DNA of 64,000 nucleotides, from positions 76,150,401-76,214,400 of the forward strand of contig CM049315.1 of NCBI GenBank assembly GCA_026874595.1, written 5' to 3'. The notes under the pieces are model-generated. The model was given only the letters and a program-made list of their open reading frames with translations, was not told the DNA's origin and ran no database searches. This stretch comes from Sipunculus nudus. Its lineage: Eukaryota > Annelida > Sipuncula > Golfingiida > Sipunculidae. The translations under genes were made by a program, and so were the position numbers. Below are positions 1 to 13,300 of this stretch, in pieces (the stretch's first letter is position 1; each line of letters begins with the position of its first letter).

Positions 1-639
1 CCCTCTTTGGAAAAGGTTAATTTTTGCAATCAAGTTATAGTGATGGTCCGTTGTCCATCCTCAAGACATCTGTTAACAGGGCACACTTTACAACCATTGT
101 ACCTACAAATGTTATTCTACAAATAATTAGATTTGCCAAGTTTTCGAACCAAACCCAAAACTGAGTGACTTTGATCCTTTGAGATATTAAGAAAAAAACC
201 TCCATTTTCCATTAAAACCTACTGTTACATTTCAAGACAGCCTATTATCAAAACAAGAGTTGTTTTGTTCATATTTGGCATAACTATTCCTCTTTACATT
301 TCCTATAAGCTCGTAAGATATTAGGTCAAGGTAAATGGTGTAGCTGAGTACGATAGCTAGCCACCGTCAGAACAATAGTCTTGGGCAATAAAGTTTGGGG
401 GACAGCCTGGCCTCCAAGCTATGAGTTTACAGTATTCTCTCCTTGTATAATAAACCTTCTTGGTAATAGATTAATCTAAGAGGGGTCATGTAAATTGCTG
501 TAAAGATGCAGGACTTGACCATAAAACTGACACACTTAAATGATTGGAAAAAACATTTGGTTTCCTGTTGATATTTAAAAACAGGAGCATGTATAGACAG
601 AAGCTGTGGATGTTCTGATGGATGGCACAGGGTTCTTAC

Positions 640-781
640 CCTGTCCTGCTCTTCAGGAGGAATTCCTCGTAACCTGGCGTACAGGTACAGGTGCTCCTTG
701 GCGGTCAGCTCATCAAACAATGCATCAAACTGGGGACAGTAACCAATCTTCTGTCTGACCTTCCTGGATTCTTTCCTGATG
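640..781 (-). CDS. ABCA2: ABCA2-like exon 32 (NBD2 Q-loop), last exon in window
   Basis: The acceptor is GTACTGCAG and the donor GTAAGA. The exon goes from phase 2 to phase 0 (residues 1842-1888). It encodes [20 protein letters not shown] with the Q-loop Gln near 1858, then [20 protein letters not shown]. [13 protein letters not shown] is a strong ABCA2-type match. The signature, Walker B and H-loop of NBD2 are beyond position 1. Confidence 0.96.
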
Positions 782-1255
782 CTGCAGTACAAAAGAACCC
801 TCTTCAATACAAGTAAACTGATGGTCAATAACTGTTACACAGCTTAACAAGTAATTATCTATGGTCCGAAATATATGTGTAAAGGTAACTGGCTAATACG
901 GCCTGCACTTTTCTGGCTTAAGGTAGGGCATATACCAGGAAAAGAATTGAGATCTATACTCTGATTTATGCACTCTAAGAAACTGTATGTAAATTGAACC
1001 TGGCAGGCCAGTGTCTAGGTATTTACTGAAACAACAGTATCTTAATAAGCTAAAATCCACCATTTCAATATATAGATCTCCTTCACATTCTTTGTGTCAC
1101 ATAAACCTTGTATTTAATAAATGTGCAATAATCCGATGACTTCTTATGCAAAAACTTTATTTAAATCTATACTGAGATGATTCTCTTGAAAGAAATGAGG
1201 CTGTCAGTACAATCTGTTTTACCCATGATATATTACTTTCTTCACATATATATAT

Positions 1256-1344
<89 letters not shown>

Positions 1345-4300
1345 AAATTGAATTAACTATTCACCAAGTGAAGAAAAGACTGTGAAACTCGGGGCATAGA
1401 CCCCCATTTTACTGATAGGAATCCAAAAGACATTAATTATTGTATTATTATATCTAGAAGCAATCTTTTAGTACTTCTGGTTAGACTAAGAAAAAGATAT
1501 CAGGACCAGACTTTAACAGCTTGTTCCTTGATTACTGTAAACGGGTCTGAGCCAAATAAATGCAGCCCTCTGTCCTGTGGGACTTTTGATATTTCAAATC
1601 TTGCTAACTACACAGCATAATGAGTTGAAAATAGGTGACTATTGCAGTATCCTGATAACATTACGGCCACTTTTAAAAAGAATATAAACATGCCTGAGTC
1701 CCAGAATGGTGGCATCTCCACCACTGACAGGCAGCTCCCCTGTCATCATCTTGAATGTAGTGGTCTTTCCTGCTCCATTCACACCAAGCAGGCCAAAGCA
1801 CTGTCAAACAAACCACAAGGAGTAAAAGATCCCAAGGGTATAATCATTCAGTGGCAGAAGAAAAATGGTATGCAGCACTGCTGCAGTATGTTACGATAAC
1901 TCTAAAATATAGTGGAAACATGAATACAACATAGGAAGTAATTGTCCTTTTAAATAAAATACTAATATATGCTTTCAATCCTTTAATGACTTTTTACACT
2001 AAACAGTCAAACTACAATAATAAGGGCACCCTTGGCACAAACTGTCAATTTTATAGAGGTGCCCTCTACATGGAGGTTAAGGCTGCCAAATAAATGATAA
2101 AAAGGAGGAAAAATGGATTTATTTGTAAAAACTGCAAAGTATAAAGAGGTAGCTGCTTCAGATAGATACAACTATAATATAAAAATTTTAAAAAGACGAT
2201 GCCATACAATTATATACCAATTCATCTTGATTTTATAAGACGAGGTTTATAATGTGTCTGGGAGTTTATATTAACGTGAATATTCTTCTTCACCTCTCCT
2301 TGTGGGACGCCCAGAGTCAGCCTCTTGACCGCCAGGTATTTCCCTTGCCCTCGCGTCTGGTTGTAGAACTTGGTCACGTTCCTAAGCTGGAGGATATCCT
2401 GGTCCTCCGAGGATCCCATTTCCACCCTCTTTCGTTCAAGCTCAACATCTGGATCTCGTTCACTGACTGGTGGCAATTTCTCTTCCTTCATCGCCCTGTG
2501 ATAAATCATGTACAAGTAAACTGGTAGTGTCTAGGATATCTTTGGAAATGTGGGAATGGAACATGAAAATACTCTTAAATACTGGATGTTCATAAAAGAG
2601 AGAGCCTGTCAATCTAGTTTCTAGGCATAATTTCAAAAAGAATTTTTTTTTCTACCTGTTTCTTTTTTTTAGGAATAGGTCCATGGCCTTTTGGTGGCAC
2701 TGTGTAATGAACAGGAATGACAGCTGCCATATATATATATATATGGTGGGCATATATGTCATTACTTAGCCTACTGATCTTTAAATTTTACAAGCTTAGA
2801 GCAAAAAATTGCTCAAGGAGCAAACCCATAATAAAAACATAAATACAAAGCTCTGACATTCTATCAAATTTCATAATTATGAATTAGAAGCACTGGCTTT
2901 GATTGAAGCATGAACTTTCAGTTTGGAAATCAAACATCCCGAACCATCACTTATCTTTGTCCTCCCCTTTCTTCAAGGGGTTTGCTTTATCTCCTGCATG
3001 TGACACTTGTTCCTCAAATATCACTTGGACTACCGTTTATATACAGTTATATGTGTTGATGTAACATTATTATTCAGGGTATTCTTTGAGTGTTATACCC
3101 TTAACAGAGAGTCTCTTGCTATAAACAACATTCCATGGTGGGCCAATGTCATATAAGGTGTGATGAGCAAGAAGATAAAGAGAAGCTGCCACTTGGAAGT
3201 AGAGAGAGAGGGAAGATACAGCTTGCAGGAAAAAGATACAGCAGGACAAGCCAAGACAATCTGAAGCACAGTCTGTAAGCCAGAGCGGAACTACTCAGTC
3301 ATATCAGACTGATTGGTCAGGCACAACACTAGCACTGTCTCTTGAGAGGAGGACGTCTACTGCTGTTCATCAAGTGTTTTATATATGAGGATTTTGATGC
3401 AGGCTAATGAAATGAGTCTGAGTTTTACTGACCTTGGATGGACAAAGAAGTTGTACTCAAGTAGCAGCACCATGATAATATATATCACACCACCCACAGC
3501 CAAGTACACGTAGTTACGTAGAACAATATCCCAACCAAACGGTGAGACAGGGTCACTCCTGAAACCTGAAACAGACAGAACAGTATTAATTGATCGCATT
3601 ACACAGCCAAGTACACGTAGTTATGTAGACTGATATCCTAACCAAATGGTGAGACCAAGTCAGTCCTGAAACCCGAAAAAGACAGACCTGTCAAAATATG
3701 TATCCCACCACCCACGGTCAAGTAGACAAAGTTATATCCTAACCTAAAAGTGAGACTGTGTCACTCCTGAAACATGAAATAGTCACAAATTCCAGATGTT
3801 GGACAAACCTGACAGAGTTGAACCAGCCTGGATCACTTTCTATCCATTGTTTCAGATGTTGAAATCTCCGACATAGGTAGGAAAGTGAAATCCCAACATG
3901 ACTGGTTCATAACTAATGCAGAGGAACTCTTGCCTGTACTTGCTGCAAAATGTGCTGCCAGAATTCAATATCTGTTCTGCCCAACTTCAACAAATGAATT
4001 AGCATGGAAACATGCAGTCTAATAACACTGCTCAGCACATCACCCATGTGGCAACGCAAAAGTATTGGACTGAGCTCTGCACTCTCATTGAGTCATATGC
4101 TTCAACAGGCAACATTCATGGTCTGTTTGATGGCCTGAAAGAAGCTCTAGGCCCTACCCCGAAAAGGACCCACTCATAGAAGACCTTGATGTGACGATCT
4201 CATAAGATGAAGTGAAGCATGCGATTGCCCTACTAAACAATCGCAAGTCACCTGGCTCAGATGGACTTCCAACAGAACTTTTCAAATCAGGAGATGACAT

Positions 4301-7300
4301 TGTAAAATCTGATTCTGAGCTCTTGCACCTGTTTAACAGGTTTTGCTGGGATGCAGGTCAGATTCCTAGGGGACTATGGGACGCCAACATCATATGCTGT
4401 ATAAACACAAGGGGATCATACAGACGGCCCATGTTATTCTTCCACGCCTTCAGACCCTGGCAGAGAGGATGCTGCCTGAGAGCATATGTGGGTTCTGTCT
4501 GTCCGGAAAAACTATGCTCCTCTGATTTATATACTGCTACGCTCTTCCTGCCTCTGCTGGGTTGGACATGTATATCAGATGGATGACTACCTCCTACCAA
4601 AAGCAAATCTCTATGGAGAACTGGCTAACGCTCCAAGTCCAAGAGGTAGGCCCAGCTAAGGTACAAAGGTGTTCCTGAAATGTGATATGGCTGCATTCCA
4701 AATTGGTGCTAACAACTGGGAGAATATTGCCAACAACACACCTGCAAAATGTCAGGTGGATTGGTCAAACCACTTCTGAGATATGAGTGACTTTATCCTG
4801 AAAAGATGGGCGCTGTGCAAAAGTGGTTGCAGGTGGCTCCACCAGTTTTGCCTATGATGAAGAGCTATGTGAGATCTATACACATGCAAAATTTTGGCCC
4901 AATCGGTCAAACAGTTCTAGAGATATGAGCTTGGATGTATGCAGATTAAATGTGAATGTAGGTGGCGCCACCTGTCATAAAATCGAGAAAGCTGTCCAGG
5001 ATGTAAAAACCTGCAAAATTTCTGGTGGATAAGTCAAACCACTGCTGAGATATGAGTGATTTTATCCAAAGGCAGATGAACAGATGGATGCTGTGCATAA
5101 GTGGTTGCAGTGGGAGCCAGCAGTTTTGCCTATGATGAAGAGCTATGTGAGATCTATACACATGCAAAATTTTGGCCCAATCGGTCAAATGGTTCCCGAG
5201 ATATGAGCTTGGATGTCTGCAGAGTAAATGTGAATGTAGGTGGCGCCACCTGTTATAAAATCGAGAAAGCTGTCCAGGATGTATAAACCTGCAAAATTTC
5301 AGGTGGAAAAGTCAAACCACTGCTGAGATTTAAGTGATATTATCCTAAGACAGATGGACAAATGGACCCTGTGCAAAAATGGTTGCAGGTGGCGCCACCA
5401 TTTTTAATGTATGTTATAAAGCTATCAAAGGGCTACATTTGTGCAAATTTTTAGCCTGATCGGTCAAACGGTTCTCGAGATATGTTGGTTTATGTATGGA
5501 AACAGACGCACAAATGAACGCTGGGCAGCGAGGAAAGGTCTGAGGTCAACCAAAAATGAGAGAGCAGCAGTTAACATGTGACCTGATGATAAACCTGATT
5601 CGCTAAAAATGCAATCCAAGTTTTTTCAAACAGTTGAAGGATATAGTTCCAATAATCTGGGAATTATGCATCTAGACATTGTGTCTAGACATCTAGATGC
5701 TGTGTCTAGACGTCTAGACACATTGTCTAGACACCGCCAGAGCCAGCTGGGTCAGTTGCCATGGTGATGTCTGGACCCCCCTGTTTGTACCGAGTGACCT
5801 CTTGACTTGGCTGCTGAAACTCAGCATGTTGTCAAATCTGTTTTCAAACACAGAAAGCCTTTTTCAATTGGCTACAATGCTTTTTCAAAGCTGTATTTAC
5901 CCAATCTATTCTTAGAAAACTGGCAGTACCCTACCACAGAATAATTCCTGTAAAGTTTAAACCAATCAGCTTAACAGTTTCATCATGAATCAGTGTATAA
6001 GCTAGAAGAGTTTAAAATTACATTTTCGCTTGTAAAAAACACATCAATGTAGGTGGCGCCACCAATACCTCAATTTCAGATATGACATATGTGACAAACA
6101 TTGGTATAAAATTTAGTGATTATAGCTCTAGCCGTTTCTGAGATTTTAATTTTAATGTGCATTTTTGGACAAATGACCAAGTTCAACCTCCTGTAACTCA
6201 GCAAAAATCTCAGAAATGGAACCATTCGAACAAACTTGAGAGAGATTGTTCCAGGGATCAGTTCTGTGAAATATTGGACAATTTACCTGGACAGTTTCAG
6301 AGAAGAAGATTTTTAAAGCTTTTTAAGCTTTTTCCCTATAAAATCTAAGAAAATGCAGTTAGTAAAAAAATAAACAAAATCCGATAGAGTTTTTCAGATG
6401 ACTGATTATTTGCAAAAAATTTGGTGATATGCTATCTTCTGCCATATTTTAGATAGCTATGGTTAATGTACAGACGCACGACACACGACAGACGCCGCAT
6501 GCTGCCGCACCATCACATAAGCTCACAGGTTCGCTAAAAATGTTTAATTGTATCATTAACAGTATACAGGAGACCAAGTTATAATTCATACAAGGAAGTT
6601 GTTTACTGTTCATTTTAAGAACTTTTCAAGTAAATAACCCATTTATCAACATTAAATGAACAATATTATTAATAACAAAACATTATAACTTAATAAAAAA
6701 ACATATATACTCGTTACCAAATAAGCACTTAAATCAATATCAAAATTGCAATCTTCACATTGATATGATTATAGTGTGGGTATGTTTGTGTACTTAAATC
6801 AAGCATTTATTGCCCAAAGATTACATCTTGATGCTAAGGCCATAGCACCTTGTCCTGGTGTCAGGTATTATATTATTGATAAAAATAAAATATATGTTAA
6901 TAAGCATTACCTCCAATCTGTAAGACTGTACTGACATGGTGGTTCACAGCTACATTCATCACTCCTTGGCCCAAGCTGTACGTCGGAACCACCAAAAACA
7001 CCCACTCAAGCACTTCCTTTATTAATGTTACGGTTGGGAACTGAAGGATCAAAGTCAAATATCACAAATGGTTACAATCACTGTATCTTGCTGACTTTAA
7101 CATCAGATAACATACAGTCCCTGTTTCTACCCTGAGCTAATAAGGAATACTAAAGTCAGTTTTGAAGATGATTTATTGTTTATTTCGTTCTACATCACAT
7201 GGGGATTCTAATACCTGATGCCAATTATTGTTATAGTATTACAACAGACACATTGTCAATAGAGGGAAACCCACCATGGATTAAAAGATTAAACCACATA

Positions 7301-10300
7301 GTGGTACAGGTACAGTTTATGTTAGAGACACAAGGCTAGATTTAATAGTCCAACATTAAACATTTATGAACAAGAATTGTAAAATATATATAATTAACAC
7401 AACATTACACCATATTAATGTTTAATTTTTGGTACCAGACAAATAGGGTGTTGCAGAGTTAATGATGTAAATCAAATAATAGTTTACCGATCCATTCTCA
7501 AAAAAATTCAACATGAATATGGTACAAAGCAGCAGGATTCCCGTTCCCAGATTAAAAATGACCAGGAACACGTAGGCTGCACTGGGCTCATTAAATCTCC
7601 ATGACAGGATGTACATCAGGGGTGTCACAGACCACCTGAAATAGAGATCAACACTGTTCTGGTAACAAGATATCATTCAGGTATCCTTGTAATGTTATTC
7701 ATTATGTAAAAATATTATAATACACCCATGAATCCATGAAACTCACAGAAAAAAAGGTATAATTGAATCAATGTATAAACAAAGCCATTACCTGTCATTA
7801 TCTGTATAGGAATGACAAATTTCAATGAAAAGGCAGCCAGCTGTTATTAATAAATGTTCGAGTATGATATTATTTGGTCACATCTTTGCAAACGGGTTTT
7901 TAAACATAACAAACAATACACAGACAGTATGTATACTGTTGCTGGCTTTGTATTTGAGGGCTTAAAATTTTGTAAATTTCAATGTTTTAGTGTTTTGCAA
8001 GGTTTTTAGTTTTGCGATCTCACAATACAAAAGACCTATACACAAAATATAACCATTATTATGTGAAGTAATTAAATCAGGTATTTTGTGCACAAAATCT
8101 TATTAACAGATATTATTGTTCATTAATGGCAGACAATTTGAAAGATCTGATATCATTTAATATATCAATCTATGAACATACACAATCTGTATTTACTCAT
8201 AATATCAACCTTTTACTTTTAAACTTTGTCTGGCCGATGGGACCTTTTATTCACAAAGGTTTGATTTTCACTATAATTCCCCTTTCACAAATACTGCTAC
8301 AAATTTGAAACCCTCATAACCAAAAAGGCAACCTCAGTATATCCCAACATGAGGCAGTGTTATGATTTTTTTTAACAGTCAACTGTAGAGTACAGGCCCA
8401 GAGGCACTTGACGTTCTGACCTACCCAAACAGCAGGATCAGCCCAGATATGGCCGCCAGATTCTCTCCCTGAGTGTAGGCTGGGATACCAAAGACTGCCA
8501 GGATACCTATGCAGATCACTAGGGGCAACATCACAGTCAACTGCAACAACAAACCAGCCACATGAAAAAAAACAATGTCACTTTTACCATGGTACCTATA
8601 TTATTATATTATCATCATTGATCAACATATATGAATATCATTTCTGCAAACAAGTAGCTTATTTTCTTTAGGTTTGCTAACACTTAACAATATTATCCTG
8701 TTAAACACTTAATTTACCTCAACCAAGGATCTTATGTTTTCATGCATGCCTTTACCTTTGATGGTCAGTTTGTTTGTCTCCTAGCACGATTATACAACTG
8801 CTTAACAAATTTTCTCAAAACTCTGTGGACAGTCGAGACAGTGACTGCCAAGGGAAGAGTAGACCCCCACAAAAATGTTGATGCTTACCTGGATAAATAG
8901 TGGAGCCAGTAAGAATGTTTTACTTTGTCTTTACTGAAGCTATTCTGTTGTTACATAATAACACTGCAACACATACAAAGTCCCAGATAATTTAAGCAAC
9001 CCAGTATACACTACAACACATACCAGGTCCCAGATTATATTGGCAGCCCAGTACACCCAGCCTGAAAGTCCACTGATGAACTGTAGTTGTTTGATCTTCT
9101 TTGACTGTTCATGCACGATGTAAAAACTGAACGCTGCTGGCACAAAGGACAGGCCAGCCACAATGAAGATGGATATCACCAGATCTGGTCCAACCAAGCT
9201 TCAGAAAAGAATAAAATACAAGAAAATAAAAAGCAGGGCCTGTAAAATATAAAACATTAAAATACAGGGATAAAAAAACATTGACAAATGTCCCATGCTG
9301 AAAAATGGTTGGCTTGCTGCGATTTTCATATCAATAAATTATTTAACACTAAATTTCATCAGCAGTTGTACCAGAATACTTACTGGTGAAATGTGTTTCA
9401 ACAAATTATTTGTGTAAATAATTTCATTAACTTCACTAACTAAAGGTTTGGGGTCATGACGCTAAGCTGACTTGGAAGACATTCACAAAAGAAATTTTAT
9501 CATCTGCATGCCAAACTTTGTAGATGGTATCCCCTTTCAACTTAAGCAAAGCTAAGATGATATCAGTAACAGAGACCTAATTTCAAGTTTCTAAGGAGAT
9601 TTTTCATGGACCTCCCTGGATGTCAAATTAGAAGATTCTAGGTGCAATTCTAGGAACATCTTTGAAGGTATCAAAAATAGAGGAAAAAATGCATAAAATT
9701 TGGAAAAATACAGGTGGCACCACCAATCTGCAGGAACTGATGAAACAATCCATGATCAATATGCATGCAAAGATTCATGATGATCAATGCATTAGTTGTT
9801 TAGATACTTGAGCTTTTGTATCCATATTTAATTATTCCGGGGGGGGGGGGGTGGTGCTTCTGAGCCCCATTGCACGGAGGATATGGGAAACAGAGACCTA
9901 TTTTCAGGTTTCAGAGGAGATTTTTTATGGACCTCCCATGACGTAAAGTAAGAAGATTCTAGTTCCAGTGGTTACGATTTGTGCCTGGTTAACAGACAGA
10001 CAGAAGGACAAACAGACAATGTACAAAGGGTGATTGCTATAGATCAGATGACTTTCAGTCAGCTGAGCTAAAATTGTCATTGCAAAAAGATTTTAAAATA
10101 CTGGCTTGGCAACCCTACTGGATTTATTAGGAGTATGAAATCTGAAAGCACACATCCCCACAGGGGTGTCAGAGTTCAGTAAAATTTTTGCAAAAGAAAA
10201 TCACTGATTGTGCTCTGGTTGCTATTTATATAGACAGATCTATAATTTGATACATCTGGATTCCTCAAAGACACCAATCTCGCTATAAATTTGAGAAAGA

Positions 10301-13300
10301 TCAAATATATTCTGTTTCAGATAATGAGCTTAAAAGAAAGTGTCACTAAGGGATAGACAAAGGACAGCCAGAAGGGTGGTAAGACAAGACGATCCCCATA
10401 GGGCACTGCTTTTCAAGGTGGGACCTAATAAGTCCTGGTGATATCTGCCTATATTAATACACAACTGGGATGTGCATTCATTTCACTGAATTAATTTGAT
10501 ATTATTTACATGCATTTGCACAATCAGGGGTGCTGCTGAAGAGAAAATAATTCCACTTACATTGATTCTAAGAGAAGCAGGTTGACCGATCCATTCATCG
10601 GGTGATTGATAACTGTAATTCCTGAGAAAATATGAAAAACACATGGTCAGTAGTCACTGCTAGTTTATACAAACTGACTTTATTATGCAACAGGATACTG
10701 AATTAGTAGCTATGCAGTCTACGTTACTTTTAGAAGCAATGCCAAATGTGATATAAATGACCTGAATAACTGGAATCTACTGGTACAAATTAAAAGCACT
10801 ATAACTCAAAAAGAAACCATTATGCAAGCAACAGTGAAACTTAGTCTAGGAAACCTTGAACTATGAACTTTCAGAAATTTCAGTGTACTCTAGCTGAAAG
10901 AAATTATATCTGTATTCAGGTAATAAATATTTTATGGCTCTATGGATCTAAGGGCATTTATTATATTTGTTATAACAACTAAAATCCATTTCATTATCTG
11001 CTGTCCATCTGCTTCTTGTTTATTATTTTTCTCAAAAGTTTATATTTCCCAATAATTTCCCAGAAACTACATATGGAAGTGCATACCTAATAAGGCAATT
11101 CAAAATTTTACAATTAATCCCCAGTTCATGTTGTACAACTTTTCAATCTCGTCACAATTATCTGGCAGATATGATGTGTCCCTGCATGAGTAGCCATCTT
11201 TGTTTTAGCAGGTTATATTTTTTAAAGTGTTTACAGACGTCATCCAATCAGCAGCTGTCAATTATGGCTGTTTTAGCATGTGACCAATGACCTTGACTTT
11301 CATACTTAAGTGGGTCTGATATGTTGTAAAATGTAGATTGATGTCTCATATTTTCAAATAATTCTGTTCCTTAAATAAAGTATAAAGTAGATAATTATTT
11401 ATCTCGGTGAAAATTAGGTCCTTTAATCCTCTACTCTACTCTGTAGTTGTGGTTCCCTAGAAAAGTAACTAATAAAAATTTTCAGAGCAAAAAACATGTG
11501 GACATGAAGGGATGAAACGGACTATAAAGAGGCATGGGTCTTAAAGTGCATCTGGTCTGTATAAACAATTCAAGAATGTCTGCATCTTAGTTCTAAGTCA
11601 GCCTAATGATAGTGTTGGATAATTATCATTACTTTTTATAAGGGAACAGTATTGGTATCAGTCACCTGAATGTTTAGTTTTGAATGACACTGGGGGATGA
11701 TGGAGGCATGAGATACCCGAGTGCTCTCTAATCTCATTGAGCTGTATCATATGTACTCACCATAAGCTGATGGGTGACCTTTCTCCCTGGGCAGGTTGGC
11801 TCTCAGGATGGCGTTGTTCATGACATTCAGGTAGGCTGGGGCAGCGTGGTATCCATGGCTGTTATACAACACCTGGAAACCATACCAACTTCATGTAAAT
11901 GATTCAGACAGTATGAACAGATTTTAAAATCAATACAAGTCCAAAGACTTTTTAAATGCAAAATTAGTTGGAGAAACATCACTTTCACATATATAATATA
12001 AGATATATCATATTGATTCAAACAAACAAACATGCAGTTTCACACCCAAAGGGTGTCCTGAAATATTCTCAACAACTCAATGATAATTATGTTTAAAGTG
12101 ACATAGTACCATATTAACAAATACAGAGGACTGCACTGGATGGATTGAGGCATCTTCAGTGCCAACCATTTCCTATTCTTCCAATTATTATGAAACATTG
12201 GCATTGCAAGATTGCCTACTCTGCCGATAGTTTTTATCTTCTCTGACCTCATTAAATATGTGCAAATTTTGCTAAGAATCAAATTCAGGTAAGAAATTCT
12301 AATGGTAATTATCTAAAGTGAGTTTCATAAAAATCTATCGGTTTTGGTAAGTCATCACAGTGCTACAAAAGTCTTAGAGCCCAAAGCCAAGTTAGCCAAA
12401 CAAATGCAGCTGGCTTGGACAAAAAAATGGCTGACTTTAGTAGTAAGCTGAATTCTGTGGCTCAACTCTGCATGCTTGCAAAATGTCAGCTGGCTTAAAC
12501 TGGCCTGAAATCCTGTTCATTTGGGAATGTTACAAAGTATCTGTTTTATGTTACAAAGTATCCATTTTATTTAAACAAGTTATCTATATTAGTTGTAACA
12601 TATTGCATTAATTTTACATTTTACTAGTCTGTGATTAAATGAGTATAATTTATTCTGGTGGTTTGTATAAGCCTGGTGTTATTGCATTGTCATATTTAAA
12701 CAATCACACTGTTTCTTATCAATGGCAAAAAAAAATATAACAAAACCTGAACACAAGTATCAGACATTTTAAAATGTAAATGATCTATCTTTTTGTATAA
12801 TTTTTTCTCAAGCCAAACTGAGCTGCACATAATCGGCTAACTTCAGCTTAATGAAATATCGGCAGTGCCTGCTGATAAACTCGGCTTAATCTTAACTCGG
12901 CTGGTGGCAGCGCCAAATTGGCGGTGGCGCCAGGCTCTACAAAGTCTGGTGACCTCTGACCCTATTAAATATTACATCTGATATCTCATACTGAATTAAG
13001 AAAAATCCATCAGATTCCTGGAAAGTTATAACTTTGAAAGTGAAAGTTAACAGACAGATGGACAGACGTATGGATGGACTCTGCCCATAACACAATATGA
13101 CATGTCGTCTTAGATGGTTGTATAACAAAAAGGGAATTGTATGAAGCTCCCTTTGACTCTTTCCATACACACAAATTTTAAGCAAAGATCAATAAAAAAT
13201 ATAATACAGGTAGCCGACAAGCAACTATGTGTATCCGCCAAAATCAGGTGGAACAGGTGAAGTGAGGCATGTATTGAGTGGCAAGGGGAAATAGAGTAAG

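Noticed and set aside
130-160. A GGTTCGAAAA-like T-loop on the minus strand suggesting a tRNA
   Set aside because: No acceptor stem, anticodon arm or B-box consensus could be fitted around it.
1741-1800. Plus-strand frames overlapping ABCA2 exons (for example 1642-1899, 2252-2527, 40989-41252, 22029-22268)
   Set aside because: They are antisense shadows of the exons, with no splice logic or conserved protein of their own.
4212-4586. A 124-codon plus-strand frame resembling reverse transcriptase
   Set aside because: Only the first ~60 residues match RT. The rest is out of frame across an internal deletion, so I annotate it as a LINE remnant and not a gene.
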